Assembly: GCF_038002605.1 (NCBI RefSeq) | Contig: NZ_JBBOCT010000001.1 | Span: 1,736,001-1,800,000 of the forward strand | Direction: 5' to 3' | DNA: 64,000 bases | Source of the DNA: Bacillus sp. FSL K6-3431 | GTDB taxonomy: Bacteria; Bacillota; Bacilli; Bacillales; Bacillaceae_C | Shown here: in pieces, positions 1 through 8,891 of the stretch | Numbering within the stretch: the stretch's first letter is position 1 | Layout of the letters: every line of letters begins with the position of its first letter | The notes under the pieces: model-generated | Told to the model about the DNA's origin: nothing | What the model saw: the letters and a program-made list of their open reading frames with translations, nothing else | Database searches by the model: none | Translations under genes and position numbers: made by a program

Positions 1-1518
1 CACATCTCTCCGTCTATCCTGTAACTGCATGACCGTCCCATCTTGCCTCTGGCGACGAAGAATTTCTAGATCGACATCACCAATTAAGACCATTTCGATA
101 TTTGGATTTGTTTCTCCAACAATTCCATCACGTGCAAACTCAAAATCAGATGGTGCAAATATAGCTGATTGTGCATATTGAATATCCATATTATCGGTTT
201 GTGGTAAATTTCCGACCGTACCTGAAATCACCGTATAAATCTGATTTTCAACTGCTCGTGCCTGTGAGCAATAACGGACACGTAAGTAACCATGTCTATC
301 ATCTGTACAAAAAGGAGTAAAGATAATATTAGCTCCTTTCTCAACAGCAATACGTGCAAGCTCAGGAAATTCAATATCATAGCATATCTGGATTGCTATT
401 TTGCCACAATCTGTGTCAAATACTCGGACATGATCACCTTGACTAATCCCCCACCACAAACGCTCATTTGGTGTTACGTGGATTTTGTATTGCTTTTCAA
501 TCGTACCATCTCTTCGAAATAAAAAAGAAATATTATAAATCTCTCCGCTCTCCTCAACAAAATGGGATCCACCAATAATATTAACGTTGTATCGAATCGC
601 TAAATTAGTAAACAATTCAATGTATTGTTCCGTGTATTCCGTTAGTTTTCTAATTGTTTGTGAAGGCGTTCTTTCATTTAAAAATGACATTAGCTGAGAT
701 GTGAAAATTTCAGGAAATACGACAAAATCAGAAGATGCATCTGATGCCACATCTGTGAAGTACTCCACTTGATTAGCGAAATCCTCAAAAGAGCTAATTG
801 CACGCATCATATATTGCACTGCGCATATCCGAACAGGATAGCTCGTTTTATAATGGCGTTTACTAAGTGGCACATAATCAACATTATTCCATTCCATTAG
901 CGTCGCATATTTATTAGACTGCTTATCGTCAGGTAAATAATTGGGATTGATTCTCATCAGTGTGAACCCATTTAGTAATTGAAATGATAAAACAGGATCA
1001 TAAATTTGATGCAGCGTTACCGCATCAACATATTCCCGAGGCGTCATTTCCTCTTTGTATTTATAGTAATTTGGGATTCGTCCACCAATAATGATACTCT
1101 TTAAATTATTGCTTCTTGCCAATTCTTTTCTAGCTTCATACAGTCTATGCCCTACTTTCATCCGTCTGTATGCAGGATGGACCATGATTTCAATTCCATA
1201 TAAGTTATAACCTTCAGGATGATGATTTGTGATATAACCATTATTTGTTACATCGTCCCAAGAATGTTTATCATCATATTCATCAAAATTAATAATTAAG
1301 CCGGAACATGAACCAATAATTTCACCGTCATATTCCGCAATTATTTGCCCTTCTGGAAATAACTTCAGATGGCTCTCAAGCTGTTCAATCGTCCAAGGCT
1401 CCATTCCTGGAAAACAGTGCGATTGTAAAGTCAAAATCGCTTTTATATCTCGATGCTCCAATGGCCTCACAATCATTTTCTTTTCAAATTGTGTTAAATC
1501 TAATTTATCTGGCATCAT
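1..1518 (-). CDS. yhcX: GNAT acetyltransferase / carbon-nitrogen hydrolase fusion (YhcX-type), 3' end cut by window
   Basis: Two-domain protein; 506 residues are visible and the C-terminus runs off the left edge. The first ~200 residues are a GNAT-type N-acetyltransferase (segment IEIMVHPAYRRMKVGHRLYE resembles the acetyl-CoA loop). From about residue 225 onwards it is a nitrilase-superfamily amidohydrolase with the expected triad: Glu in FPEIFTS (~270), Lys in QYKIHVTPNE (~346) and Cys in QICYDIEFPE (~379). Substrate unknown; the family is described as amidase/acyltransferase. The start is one of two tandem ATGs at 1518 or 1515, behind an AAGGAGA ribosome site. B. subtilis yhcX likewise lies near yhcT and yhcU, which follow here. 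Assignment is by domain pattern and context. Confidence 0.9.
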   Translation of the reverse strand, partial: MMPDKLDLTQFEKKMIVRPLEHRDIKAILTLQSHCFPGMEPWTIEQLESHLKLFPEGQIIAEYDGEIIGSCSGLIINFDEYDDKHSWDDVTNNGYITNHHPEGYNLYGIEIMVHPAYRRMKVGHRLYEARKELARSNNLKSIIIGGRIPNYYKYKEEMTPREYVDAVTLHQIYDPVLSFQLLNGFTLMRINPNYLPDDKQSNKYATLMEWNNVDYVPLSKRHYKTSYPVRICAVQYMMRAISSFEDFANQVEYFTDVASDASSDFVVFPEIFTSQLMSFLNERTPSQTIRKLTEYTEQYIELFTNLAIRYNVNIIGGSHFVEESGEIYNISFLFRRDGTIEKQYKIHVTPNERLWWGISQGDHVRVFDTDCGKIAIQICYDIEFPELARIAVEKGANIIFTPFCTDDRHGYLRVRYCSQARAVENQIYTVISGTVGNLPQTDNMDIQYAQSAIFAPSDFEFARDGIVGETNPNIEMVLIGDVDLEILRRQRQDGTVMQLQDRRRDV

Positions 1519-1652
1519 CAAATCTCCTTTTACATTTTACAGTTTTGTGAATAGAGCTGTCCCTATTTACATTCTTTATGACTTAATACTATAATCGAGA
1601 AGATACTGCAAGCGAACATATATAAATAATTTAAAGATATGTGAGGTATAAC

Positions 1653-2084
1653 ATGGATAAACAAAAGGACCACCGCGAGAATTTACTATTTTATGCTTGG
1701 GCTGTTTCCGTTATCGCTACACTAGGCAGTTTATACTTTTCCGAAATTAAACAATACATTCCATGCGAGTTATGCTGGTATCAAAGGATTTTAATGTACC
1801 CACTCGTAATTATACTTGGTATCGCTGCTGCAAAAAAGGATTATAAAATTGCACTGTATTCTGCCGTTTTTTCAGGAATTGGCCTACTTGTATCTACGTA
1901 TCATTATTTACTTCAAAAAGTAACTGTTTTTGCTGAGCAAGCACCAGCTTGTGGCATCGTACCATGTACAGGTGCGTATATTAACTGGCTTGGATTCATT
2001 ACAATCCCACTCCTTGCCTTAACTGCCTTTATATTCATTTTTACCACTAGCATCATTATTTATAAACGTTCCAAGGAGGATTAA
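1653..2084 (+). CDS. bdbC: Disulfide bond formation protein, DsbB/BdbC family
   Basis: Small integral membrane thiol oxidoreductase of 143 residues that would reoxidise an extracytoplasmic thiol-disulfide partner and pass electrons to quinone. It has four hydrophobic segments and the two family cysteine pairs: CELC in PCELCWYQR near the N-terminus, and a second pair in PACGIVPC in the later outer loop. The ATG at 1653 follows a GAGG ribosome site; an in-frame ATG at 1641 has no such site. The next gene, 3 nt downstream, is a membrane-anchored thioredoxin-like protein with CSYC, so the two form an oxidant/partner pair. In B. subtilis BdbC acts in competence-protein and sublancin disulfide formation; here the substrate is unknown. 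Confidence 0.92.
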   Translation: MDKQKDHRENLLFYAWAVSVIATLGSLYFSEIKQYIPCELCWYQRILMYPLVIILGIAAAKKDYKIALYSAVFSGIGLLVSTYHYLLQKVTVFAEQAPACGIVPCTGAYINWLGFITIPLLALTAFIFIFTTSIIIYKRSKED

Positions 2085-2087
2085 TTA

Positions 2088-2555
2088 ATGAAAAAAATTA
2101 TTATTTTCTTAGTTATCATTATCGGAGTTTTCGCAGCCATCGGGCTGATTACAAAAATGCAACAAAATGAAAAAGTGGAAGGAAATAAATATAAGAAAAA
2201 TGACCTTCAAGCAGCGACAATAGATCAGCTGGATGACCCGCTTTATCAAAACCTTATCTTACCCGATGATTTGAATAAGAAGCTTAAAAATAAAGAAGAT
2301 GTAACAGTATATTTCTATAGCCCTGAATGCTCTTATTGTAAACAAACTACACCAATTGTAAATCCAGTTGCGGAAGAGATGGATATCAACCTTCTACAAT
2401 ATAACCTGTTGGAATTCGAGCATGGATTTAATGATTATGGGATTACACACACACCTACCTTGATTCATTTTAAAGATGGTGTGGAATTGGACAGGATAGT
2501 TGGAGCTCATCCAGAAGAGGATTTCAAAGCATTCTTCAATGAAAATGTAAATTAA
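2088..2555 (+). CDS. Membrane-anchored thioredoxin-like thiol-disulfide oxidoreductase
   Basis: 155 residues. An N-terminal hydrophobic segment (about residues 3-22) would anchor it facing the cell wall. A thioredoxin fold follows, with the active site CSYC in YSPECSYCKQTTP and the cis-proline loop in THTPTLIHF. It is translated 3 nt after bdbC behind AAGGAGG and ends at a strong hairpin, so the pair is probably one operon. It likely acts as the DsbA/BdbD-like partner of the DsbB protein, but at 155 residues it is shorter than BdbD, so no BdbD symbol is given. Confidence 0.85.
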   Translation: MKKIIIFLVIIIGVFAAIGLITKMQQNEKVEGNKYKKNDLQAATIDQLDDPLYQNLILPDDLNKKLKNKEDVTVYFYSPECSYCKQTTPIVNPVAEEMDINLLQYNLLEFEHGFNDYGITHTPTLIHFKDGVELDRIVGAHPEEDFKAFFNENVN

Positions 2556-2556
2556 G

Positions 2557-2590
2557 AAAAAACCCTTCAAAAAGAAGGGTTTTCTCATTT
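2557..2590 (+). terminator. Rho-independent terminator after the thiol oxidase pair
   Basis: A 10-bp stem (AAAACCCTTC / GAAGGGTTTT) with a 5-nt A-rich loop, followed by a T-rich tail. It has T-rich flanks on both strands, so it can also serve the convergent yhcU gene. Confidence 0.85.
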
Positions 2591-3001
2591 TTAAATTGAT
2601 AATGTATTTGTTGGATTTGCGAATTTACTTAACATCATACTTTTTTTCTTTTTTGAAGTATCGAGAAAGTATTGATAGGAAAAGGGAAAAAATAATTCGC
2701 ATCTGTTTAAGTTACAAATGTTTTTCTCTAGTAACTTTTCACAATGTTCCATTTCATCGCAAGCAAGAGGCTTTTCTAATATAGTGATTACTACTTGTAA
2801 ACTAGACATTGCTTGAAATGCAGTTTCTAATGTGTGCAGTCTTTCAAGCCCCTGTGCATCGATTTGCAAAACACATAAATCATAAAATTCCATGATTTGT
2901 TGATCATTGAAATAGATTGGAAAGATAGAGGTATACATATAATCGATTAATTCTACTAACGTTTTCTCTTGCTCAACCGTTGAAGCAAATACACATTTCA
3001 T
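2591..3001 (-). CDS. yhcU: YhcU family protein (DUF5365-type), unknown function
   Basis: 136-residue soluble, acidic protein with no signal peptide, no membrane segment and no catalytic motif I can name. It resembles the Bacillus YhcU family by length, by the MKCVFASTVEQEKTL opening and by its place between yhcT and yhcX homologues. It is divergent from yhcT (103 nt between starts), so the two may share a control region. No function is claimed. The C-terminal quarter is rich in Lys, Phe and Ser and may be poorly ordered. Confidence 0.7.
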   Translation of the reverse strand: MKCVFASTVEQEKTLVELIDYMYTSIFPIYFNDQQIMEFYDLCVLQIDAQGLERLHTLETAFQAMSSLQVVITILEKPLACDEMEHCEKLLEKNICNLNRCELFFPFSYQYFLDTSKKKKSMMLSKFANPTNTLSI

Positions 3002-3104
3002 TTCAAATACCTGCCTTTTGTATTTCTTATAGTAAGGATAACATAGGCATATACTTCATTTGCATGGGAAAATCATGAAAAATTATTTACGTGGAGGCGG
3101 GAAT

Positions 3105-4016
3105 ATGTTGAAACAGCAACAGGAGTGCACAATCAACGTTCATGTATATGATCAATGGTCAGGAATGTCCATTCAGTCCTTATTTCGTACACAGTGGCTT
3201 GCTCCAAAAAAACTTGTTCATCAACTCAGAATGGAAAAAAGAGTTTCCGTTAATGACTCACTAGCGATTTGGACCGCGCCACTGGAAGCTGGAGATGACA
3301 TCTTTATCACTTTTCCAAATGAGTTAAATAATACAATTATCCCTTTCAAAACCACAATACAAATAGTCTATGAAGATGAACATTTACTCATTGTTAATAA
3401 ACCTGCCGGTATGGCAACACATGTTAATGAACAGAATGAAATGGATACACTTGCAAATGCCGTTGCTTTTTATTTACAGGGCCAAAATGATAATCGAAAA
3501 ATCCGTCACATTCATCGACTGGATAAAGAAACAACAGGAGCCATCATATTTGCTAAACATGCTTTAAGCCACGCAATATTAGATCAAATGCTTGAAAACA
3601 ATGAAATTGATCGTACATACTTGGCTTTGACAGATGGATTAATGAAAAAAAGTACATTCACGATTCGTGCACCAATCGGAAGAGACCGTCATCACCCAAC
3701 AAGAAGACGTGTTTCCGAAACTGGCCAACAAGCAGTTACACATTGTAAAATACTTAAAACAATCCCCGAAAAACAACTATCATTCATTGAATGCAAACTA
3801 GCTACAGGAAGAACACATCAGATTCGCGTGCACATGGCCCATATTGGCTTTCCTTTAGCAGGTGATCAACTATATGGGGGGAGGCCAATTTTTCAAAGAC
3901 AAGCGCTACACGCTCGTAAATTAGCTTTTGTACACCCCTTTACCTTAAAAAGAATAGATTGCACCGCGCCTTTTCTTGACAAACCGTATATATTTGAACC
4001 ATTTGTGAAAAGGTAG
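3105..4016 (+). CDS. yhcT: RluA-family pseudouridine synthase
   Basis: 303 residues from the ATG at 3105, which has the strong GGAGGCGG site; an upstream in-frame ATG at 3060 lacks one. The catalytic core is clear: HRLDKETTG carries the catalytic Asp, with the downstream family motif TGRTHQIRVHMAHIGFPLAGD. It would convert uridines to pseudouridine in an rRNA or tRNA; the target cannot be read from sequence. The first ~90 residues form a short S4-like region, less conserved than in RluD. The gene ends at a bidirectional terminator. Confidence 0.92.
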   Translation: MLKQQQECTINVHVYDQWSGMSIQSLFRTQWLAPKKLVHQLRMEKRVSVNDSLAIWTAPLEAGDDIFITFPNELNNTIIPFKTTIQIVYEDEHLLIVNKPAGMATHVNEQNEMDTLANAVAFYLQGQNDNRKIRHIHRLDKETTGAIIFAKHALSHAILDQMLENNEIDRTYLALTDGLMKKSTFTIRAPIGRDRHHPTRRRVSETGQQAVTHCKILKTIPEKQLSFIECKLATGRTHQIRVHMAHIGFPLAGDQLYGGRPIFQRQALHARKLAFVHPFTLKRIDCTAPFLDKPYIFEPFVKR

Positions 4017-4027
4017 CTACTACATAC

Positions 4028-4056
4028 AAAAGGAGCCTGCATTGCAGGCTCCTTTT
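4028..4056. terminator. Bidirectional terminator between yhcT and the aldo/keto reductase
   Basis: A perfect 13-bp stem built on AGGAGCCTGC / GCAGGCTCCT with a 3-nt loop, flanked by A and T runs. It sits between two convergent genes. Confidence 0.9.
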
Positions 4057-4057
4057 C

Positions 4058-4888
4058 TTAAAAATCAAAGTTATCTGGATCAGGACCAAAACGCTCATTT
4101 AAATTGAGTGTATCTATTTCTCTCATTTCATTCAACGTTAGCTCAAAATCAAACAGATTTGCATTTTCTTGAATCCGCTCTTCATGGACTGATTTTGGAA
4201 TAATAATTATTCCGTTTTGTAAATGCCATCTTAAAATAATTTGCGCAGTCGTTTTATGATGCTTTTCAGCAAGATGCTTAATCGTAGGTTCTTCAAGCAA
4301 GCGCCCTTGACCAAGTGGTGCCCATGCTTCCACAGCAATCCCCTGTTCTAGACAATACTCTCGAAGTGTCTCTTGCGTTAGACGAGGATGAAGTTCAACC
4401 TGATTGACAACTGGTTTTTCGTTGCTATGCGCAGCCAAATCCTGCAAATGATGGACTTGAAAATTACTTACTCCAATTGCACGCACTAATTTTTCATCAT
4501 ATAATCTTTCTAACGCGCGCCAGGTATCCCGATGTTTTTCTTTTACCGGCCAATGAATTAAAAAAAGATCAACATAATCCATTTTCAACTCATTTAAGCT
4601 TGCTTCAAAGGCTTTTAAAGTTGAATCATAACCTTGATTCGAATTCCAGACCTTCGTTGTAATAAATAAATCTTTCCGATACACATCTGATTCTCTTATT
4701 GCTTGCCCGACGATATCTTCATTCTCATATAATTGGGCAGTATCAATAGACTTATAACCATGTTGAATCGCAGCTCTAATAACATTTTTCGATTCCTCAT
4801 GTTCTTTCATTTTATAAACCCCTAATCCTAGATAGGGCATTTCAACACCATTATGTAGTTTAATTGTTGCCTGTAAATTTTTAACCAT
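4058..4888 (-). CDS. Aldo/keto reductase (glyoxal/methylglyoxal reductase type)
   Basis: 276 residues, the full length of a single-domain aldo/keto reductase. The tetrad is visible: Asp in SIDTAQLYENE, Tyr in the same segment, Lys in ITTKVWNSNQG and His in FLIHWPV. The NADPH-binding end has IIPKSVHEERIQEN. Its closest known relatives by feel are B. subtilis YvgN/YtbE, which reduce glyoxal, methylglyoxal and other carbonyls. It is probably a stand-alone housekeeping detoxification enzyme. The ATG at 4888 follows a GGAGG site. Confidence 0.92.
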   Translation of the reverse strand: MVKNLQATIKLHNGVEMPYLGLGVYKMKEHEESKNVIRAAIQHGYKSIDTAQLYENEDIVGQAIRESDVYRKDLFITTKVWNSNQGYDSTLKAFEASLNELKMDYVDLFLIHWPVKEKHRDTWRALERLYDEKLVRAIGVSNFQVHHLQDLAAHSNEKPVVNQVELHPRLTQETLREYCLEQGIAVEAWAPLGQGRLLEEPTIKHLAEKHHKTTAQIILRWHLQNGIIIIPKSVHEERIQENANLFDFELTLNEMREIDTLNLNERFGPDPDNFDF

Positions 4889-5049
4889 CCTTTCCCATCT
4901 CCTCCTTTTCTTTATTGTACTCTTTAATTTTGACTAAATGGAATAGCTTTATTAAAATAAATTTCGACAAGTTCTTTTATTATTCCACTATATAAGATAA
5001 AATAAGAACGTTTGGTATAACTATGCTTCTAAAACAGGAGGTTTTAAAG

Positions 5050-5673
5050 TTGGTCTTTAAGAATAACAAAAAAGATAAATTTGCTAAGTTGCTTGAGGAT
5101 AATGCAGCAAACTTAAAAGAAAGTATGAATTTCTTTGTAGAGTACAAATTATCAAACAAAGAGGATACAAAGTTATTTGCGGCAAAGATGAAGGAGTATG
5201 AATCAAAAGGGGATACATATGTCCATGAAATTATCATGGAATTGAACAACTCATTCATTACACCGATCGAAAGAGAAGATATTCTAGCGCTTTCAATGAT
5301 TATGGATGATGTCCTTGATGGCATGGAACAAACTGCAGCACTTTTTGAAATGTATTCTATTTTTCAGTCAGATGAATATATGCTTCGATTTGTAGATGCT
5401 ATTGCTAAATGCGTAGATGAAATTGACATTTCTATCGGCTTAATTTTCAGCAAAAAACTTCCGGATATCCGCCCACATGCGATTAGAATTAAAGAGCTAG
5501 AGTCCATGTGTGATGATAATTTACGCGAGTCTATTAAAAACCTGTTTGCAACGGAGACGGATCCAATCCGACTTATTAAATACAAAGAACTTTACGAAAG
5601 TCTAGAAGAAGTAGCAGATAGCTGCCAAGGAGTGGCCAACACACTTGAGAGCATTGTAATGAAAAATGCTTAA
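5050..5673 (+). CDS. ykaA: PhoU-like DUF47 protein, partner of the phosphate transporter
   Basis: Helical DUF47/PhoU-like cytosolic protein. The preferred start is TTG at 5050, placed 8 nt after AGGAGG; this removes nine residues that an upstream ATG at 5023 would add and gives the family-typical opening VFKNNKKDKF. Acidic helices such as SKGDTYVHEIIMELNNSF, and further on EREDILALSMIMDDV, carry the Glu/Asp pattern that binds metal in PhoU proteins. It lies 14 nt upstream of the Pit transporter. DUF47 proteins next to Pit genes are thought to regulate or couple phosphate uptake. Confidence 0.9.
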   Translation: MVFKNNKKDKFAKLLEDNAANLKESMNFFVEYKLSNKEDTKLFAAKMKEYESKGDTYVHEIIMELNNSFITPIEREDILALSMIMDDVLDGMEQTAALFEMYSIFQSDEYMLRFVDAIAKCVDEIDISIGLIFSKKLPDIRPHAIRIKELESMCDDNLRESIKNLFATETDPIRLIKYKELYESLEEVADSCQGVANTLESIVMKNA

Positions 5674-5687
5674 GGGAGTAATGCAAA

Positions 5688-6692
5688 ATGGGAATTGATA
5701 CAGTTTTTATTATTACAATCTTAATCGTCATTGCCGCCTTGGCATTCGATTTTATTAATGGCTTTCACGATACAGCCAATGCTATTGCAACTTCTGTATC
5801 CACTAAAGCTTTAAGACCACGTCCTGCCATCATAATGGCAGCTGTTATGAACTTTCTTGGTGCATTGACATTTACCGGAGTGGCACAAACAATAACAAAA
5901 GATATTGTTGATCCGTTTACTTTAACAAATGGTTCGGCTGTTATTTTGGCAGCATTAATTTCAGCCATCGCATGGAATTTAATCACTTGGTATTATGGCA
6001 TTCCAAGCAGTTCCTCGCATGCTCTTATTGGGTCTATTGCTGGAGCAGCGATCGCAGCAGCAGGGTTTTCCGCACTTAATTACAAAGGTTTTTTGAAAAT
6101 TCTTGAAGCTTTACTCATATCACCATTAATTGCATTCACTTTTGGCTTTATCATTTACTTTATTTTTAAGATATCGTTGAAAAATTTGAATTTAGCCAAA
6201 ACGAATAAACGCTTTCGATATATACAAATTGCTACAGCAGCATTACAATCTTATACACATGGAACAAATGATGCGCAAAAAGCGATGGGGATCATTACGA
6301 TGGCATTGATCGCGAATAATTACCATACCACAACAGATATCCCATTTTGGGTTCAGTTTTCTTGTGCTTTGGCAATGGGATTAGGTACATCTATAGGGGG
6401 TTGGAAAATAATTAAAACGGTAGGCGGAAAAATCATGAAAATCCGTCCGGTCAATGGAGTTGCAGCTGATTTAAGCTCTGCTATCATTATTTTTGGTGCA
6501 ACGCTTATTCACTTACCTGTAAGCACGACACATGTAATTTCTTCATCTATACTTGGTGTAGGGTCATCTCACCGCGTTAAAGGCGTTAAATGGGACACAG
6601 CTCAAAGAATGCTGATTACATGGGTGATTACACTCCCTATTACAGCTACCCTTGCAGCAGGTTGTTATTATATATTGAATTTAATTATGTAA
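5688..6692 (+). CDS. pit: Inorganic phosphate transporter, PiT family
   Basis: 334-residue polytopic membrane protein with about ten hydrophobic segments. Both PiT signature repeats are present: GFHDTANAIATSVSTKAL near the N-terminus and YTHGTNDAQKAMGIITMAL in the second half. The duplicated SSSHALIG and STTHVISS motifs are also there. It is a low-affinity metal-phosphate/H+ symporter, co-transcribed with the DUF47 gene upstream. A MITE-like repeat lies just after its stop codon. Confidence 0.95.
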   Translation: MGIDTVFIITILIVIAALAFDFINGFHDTANAIATSVSTKALRPRPAIIMAAVMNFLGALTFTGVAQTITKDIVDPFTLTNGSAVILAALISAIAWNLITWYYGIPSSSSHALIGSIAGAAIAAAGFSALNYKGFLKILEALLISPLIAFTFGFIIYFIFKISLKNLNLAKTNKRFRYIQIATAALQSYTHGTNDAQKAMGIITMALIANNYHTTTDIPFWVQFSCALAMGLGTSIGGWKIIKTVGGKIMKIRPVNGVAADLSSAIIIFGATLIHLPVSTTHVISSSILGVGSSHRVKGVKWDTAQRMLITWVITLPITATLAAGCYYILNLIM

Positions 6693-6700
6693 TGCTATAA

Positions 6701-6886
6701 GAGGATGTTCAAAAAGTCACCAAATGATAAACGGCGAATTTCTTTTTCTTCGTTGGCAATTAGGTACTTCTACTAAGGCAACAGAGGATCCTCTGTTAAG
6801 ATCGCTCACGTCTTGTGCAAGTCCGATCCTCAAAACCTTCTTGCCTCGAACTTCTTGTTTCTATTTTGGCATCTTTTTGAACACGC
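6701..6886 (-). repeat. MITE-like dispersed repeat, copy A
   Basis: One of three related intergenic copies; the others are at 17423-17631 and 60666-60819, both in the opposite orientation. The outer ends are imperfect inverted repeats: TGTTCAAAAAGTCACCAAAT at one end and, on the other strand, GTTCAAAAAGATGCCAAA. The arms (AGAAACAAGAAGTTCGAGGC and ATTCGCCGTTTATCATTTGG on the other strand) match the other copies and the middle differs. No ORF inside. Confidence 0.8.
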
Positions 6887-6893
6887 ACTATTA

Positions 6894-6922
6894 GAAAATC
6901 TTCTTTTCAGGAGATTTTTTTC
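6894..6922 (+). terminator. Possible terminator downstream of pit
   Basis: An imperfect short stem (AAATCTTC / GGAGATTT) followed by seven T residues, just beyond the repeat. Weak hairpin but good T run. Confidence 0.5.
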
Positions 6923-7041
6923 TTGTTTTTAACGCATGGAGTTTTAACTTATTTTAGCTTCTGTGAGGGTACTTGCTTTCAAATTAGCCCCAGTAAATAT
7001 GATAATATGAATAAAGCATTATTTTTAAGGGGAGTGTATTT

Positions 7042-7434
7042 ATGAAACCAGTCATATTGTTCGATGGTGTTTGTAACTTTTGTGATTCTAGTGTGCAATT
7101 TATTATAAAGCGTGACCCTAACAGTTATTTTCATTTCACTTCTCTACAAAGTCCAATCGGGCAATCCTTATTAAAGGAATATAATGTGCCAGCTAATATC
7201 GATAGCATGGTTCTCATAGAAAACGACAAGCTATTTTATAGAACATCTGCTTCATTGCGTATTTGTGGCCGTTTGACCGGCCTATGGAAGCTATTATATA
7301 TTTTCCTTCTCATTCCTCCACCAATTAGAAATATTTTCTATCATATTATTGCAAAAAATCGTTATAAATGGTTTGGAAAAAAAGATAGCTGTACGCTTCC
7401 GTCTCCGGATATCAAGAAACGTTTCTTATCATAA
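7042..7434 (+). CDS. yuxK: DCC-family thiol-disulfide oxidoreductase (DUF393, YuxK-like)
   Basis: 130 residues. The defining DxxCxxC motif is at the N-terminus (FDGVCNFCDSSVQF), giving the DCC family its name. Middle sequence RTSASLRICGRLTGLWKL and the end RYKWFGKKDSC are typical of the group. Predicted thioredoxin-like fold, function unproven in bacteria. It has an AAGGGGAGTG ribosome site and is probably monocistronic. Confidence 0.9.
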   Translation: MKPVILFDGVCNFCDSSVQFIIKRDPNSYFHFTSLQSPIGQSLLKEYNVPANIDSMVLIENDKLFYRTSASLRICGRLTGLWKLLYIFLLIPPPIRNIFYHIIAKNRYKWFGKKDSCTLPSPDIKKRFLS

Positions 7435-7524
7435 AAAACTAACTGAGAAATACTTGCTATTAAGACAAAAAACGAATAATATATTAAATGTAATTAATAT
7501 CGTTCGCCTTTTGGAGGTTTTTTT

Positions 7525-8823
7525 ATGTTTAAATTAAAAGAAAATAACACGACTGTTAAAACGGAAATTATTGCCGGGATTACAACGTTTTTAACAATGG
7601 TATATATCGTTGTCGTAAACCCGATCATTTTGAAGGATGCCGGGGTACCGTTTGACCAGGTATTTACCGCTACAATTATTGCCACCGTCATTGGTACACT
7701 ATGGATGGCACTTGCAGCGAATTATCCCATTGCTATCGCTCCTGGTATGGGATTAAATGCCTACTTCGCCTACTCTGTTGTTGGTACACATGATATCAGC
7801 TATCAAGTAGCTTTTTCAGCCGTATTTGTTGCTGGTATTATTTTCGTACTTTTATCTTTAACACCTTTTCGGAAAATGTTAATTGAAGCTATCCCTGATA
7901 ATTTAAAACATGGGATTACGGCGGGAATTGGCTTATTTATCGCTTTTATTGGTATGAGACTAACGGGATTAATCGTCGCTCATCCTTCAAATCTTGTAGC
8001 ACTAGGGGATTTACATTCGCCTGGAGTACTACTTGCCTTACTGGGGCTAGCCGTTACATTAATATTGATGGCACTTAAGGTACATGGCGCATTATTTTTA
8101 GGGATGATTGTAACTGGTGTCGTGGCATTATTAACAGGTCATCTTTCATTTGACCAAGGGTTTGTCGAATTGCCATCTCTACCTGAAGGGATTATTATTG
8201 CTAATCCGATTACAGCATTTGCTGAAGTATGGGATCACGCTCTTTTCGCTGTTGTCTTCTCCTTTTTACTTGTTACGATCTTTGATACAACAGGCACAAT
8301 GATTGGCGTTGCCCATCAAGCGGGTTTAATGAAAGGTAATTCAATGCCGCGTGTACGCCAAGCACTTTTGGCAGATTCGGTAGCTGCCACTGCTGGTGCG
8401 ATGTTTGGAACAAGCCCGACGAGCGCTTATATCGAATCATCATCAGGTGTTGCAGCAGGTGGCCGCACTGGCTTAACAACTGTCACTGTTTCCGTTCTCT
8501 TTATTATTGCGGCATTTTTTGGCCCGCTCGTTAGTGCTGTATCAGGGCTTTCTGCAATTACTGCACCAGCACTCATTATTGTAGGCAGTTTAATGATGGG
8601 TTCTATTGCACAGATCAAGTGGGATGAAATAGAAGAAGCATTCCCAGCATTTTTAATTATTTTGAGTATGCCACTTACATCCAGCATTGCAACAGGAATC
8701 GCCCTAGGATTTATTTCTTACCCATTATTAAAAGTTGTTACAGGAAAATGGCGTTCTGTTCATCCGATCGTATACGTTTTTGCTGTATTGTTCTTTTATC
8801 AACTCGCATTTCTACCACATTAA
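7525..8823 (+). CDS. NCS2-family purine permease (PbuG/PbuO-like)
   Basis: 432-residue polytopic importer of the AzgA-like branch of NCS2, which takes up adenine, guanine or hypoxanthine by proton symport. Family landmarks are AGITTFLTMVYIVVVNP at the start, APGMGLNAYFAYSVV, DTTGTMIGVAHQAG and FGTSPTSAYIESSSG. Substrate choice between PbuG and PbuO types cannot be decided by eye, so no symbol is given. The 90-nt leader is A/T-rich with a GGAGG site; I see no purine riboswitch core. A strong terminator follows. Confidence 0.9.
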   Translation: MFKLKENNTTVKTEIIAGITTFLTMVYIVVVNPIILKDAGVPFDQVFTATIIATVIGTLWMALAANYPIAIAPGMGLNAYFAYSVVGTHDISYQVAFSAVFVAGIIFVLLSLTPFRKMLIEAIPDNLKHGITAGIGLFIAFIGMRLTGLIVAHPSNLVALGDLHSPGVLLALLGLAVTLILMALKVHGALFLGMIVTGVVALLTGHLSFDQGFVELPSLPEGIIIANPITAFAEVWDHALFAVVFSFLLVTIFDTTGTMIGVAHQAGLMKGNSMPRVRQALLADSVAATAGAMFGTSPTSAYIESSSGVAAGGRTGLTTVTVSVLFIIAAFFGPLVSAVSGLSAITAPALIIVGSLMMGSIAQIKWDEIEEAFPAFLIILSMPLTSSIATGIALGFISYPLLKVVTGKWRSVHPIVYVFAVLFFYQLAFLPH

Positions 8824-8830
8824 ATTCAAC

Positions 8831-8863
8831 AAAAAGGTCCGATTTTAAAAATCAGACCTTTTT
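8831..8863. terminator. Bidirectional terminator between purine permease and ABC importer
   Basis: Stem AAAAAGGTC/GACCTTTTT with inner GAT/ATC pairs and flanking A and T runs, between convergent genes. Confidence 0.85.
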
Positions 8864-8891
8864 GTTTTGCCTTTTATTAGTTACAGTCCAT

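Noticed and set aside
7435..7524. Purine riboswitch before the purine permease
   Set aside because: The leader is only 90 nt and lacks the conserved three-way-junction core; no pairing scheme was convincing.
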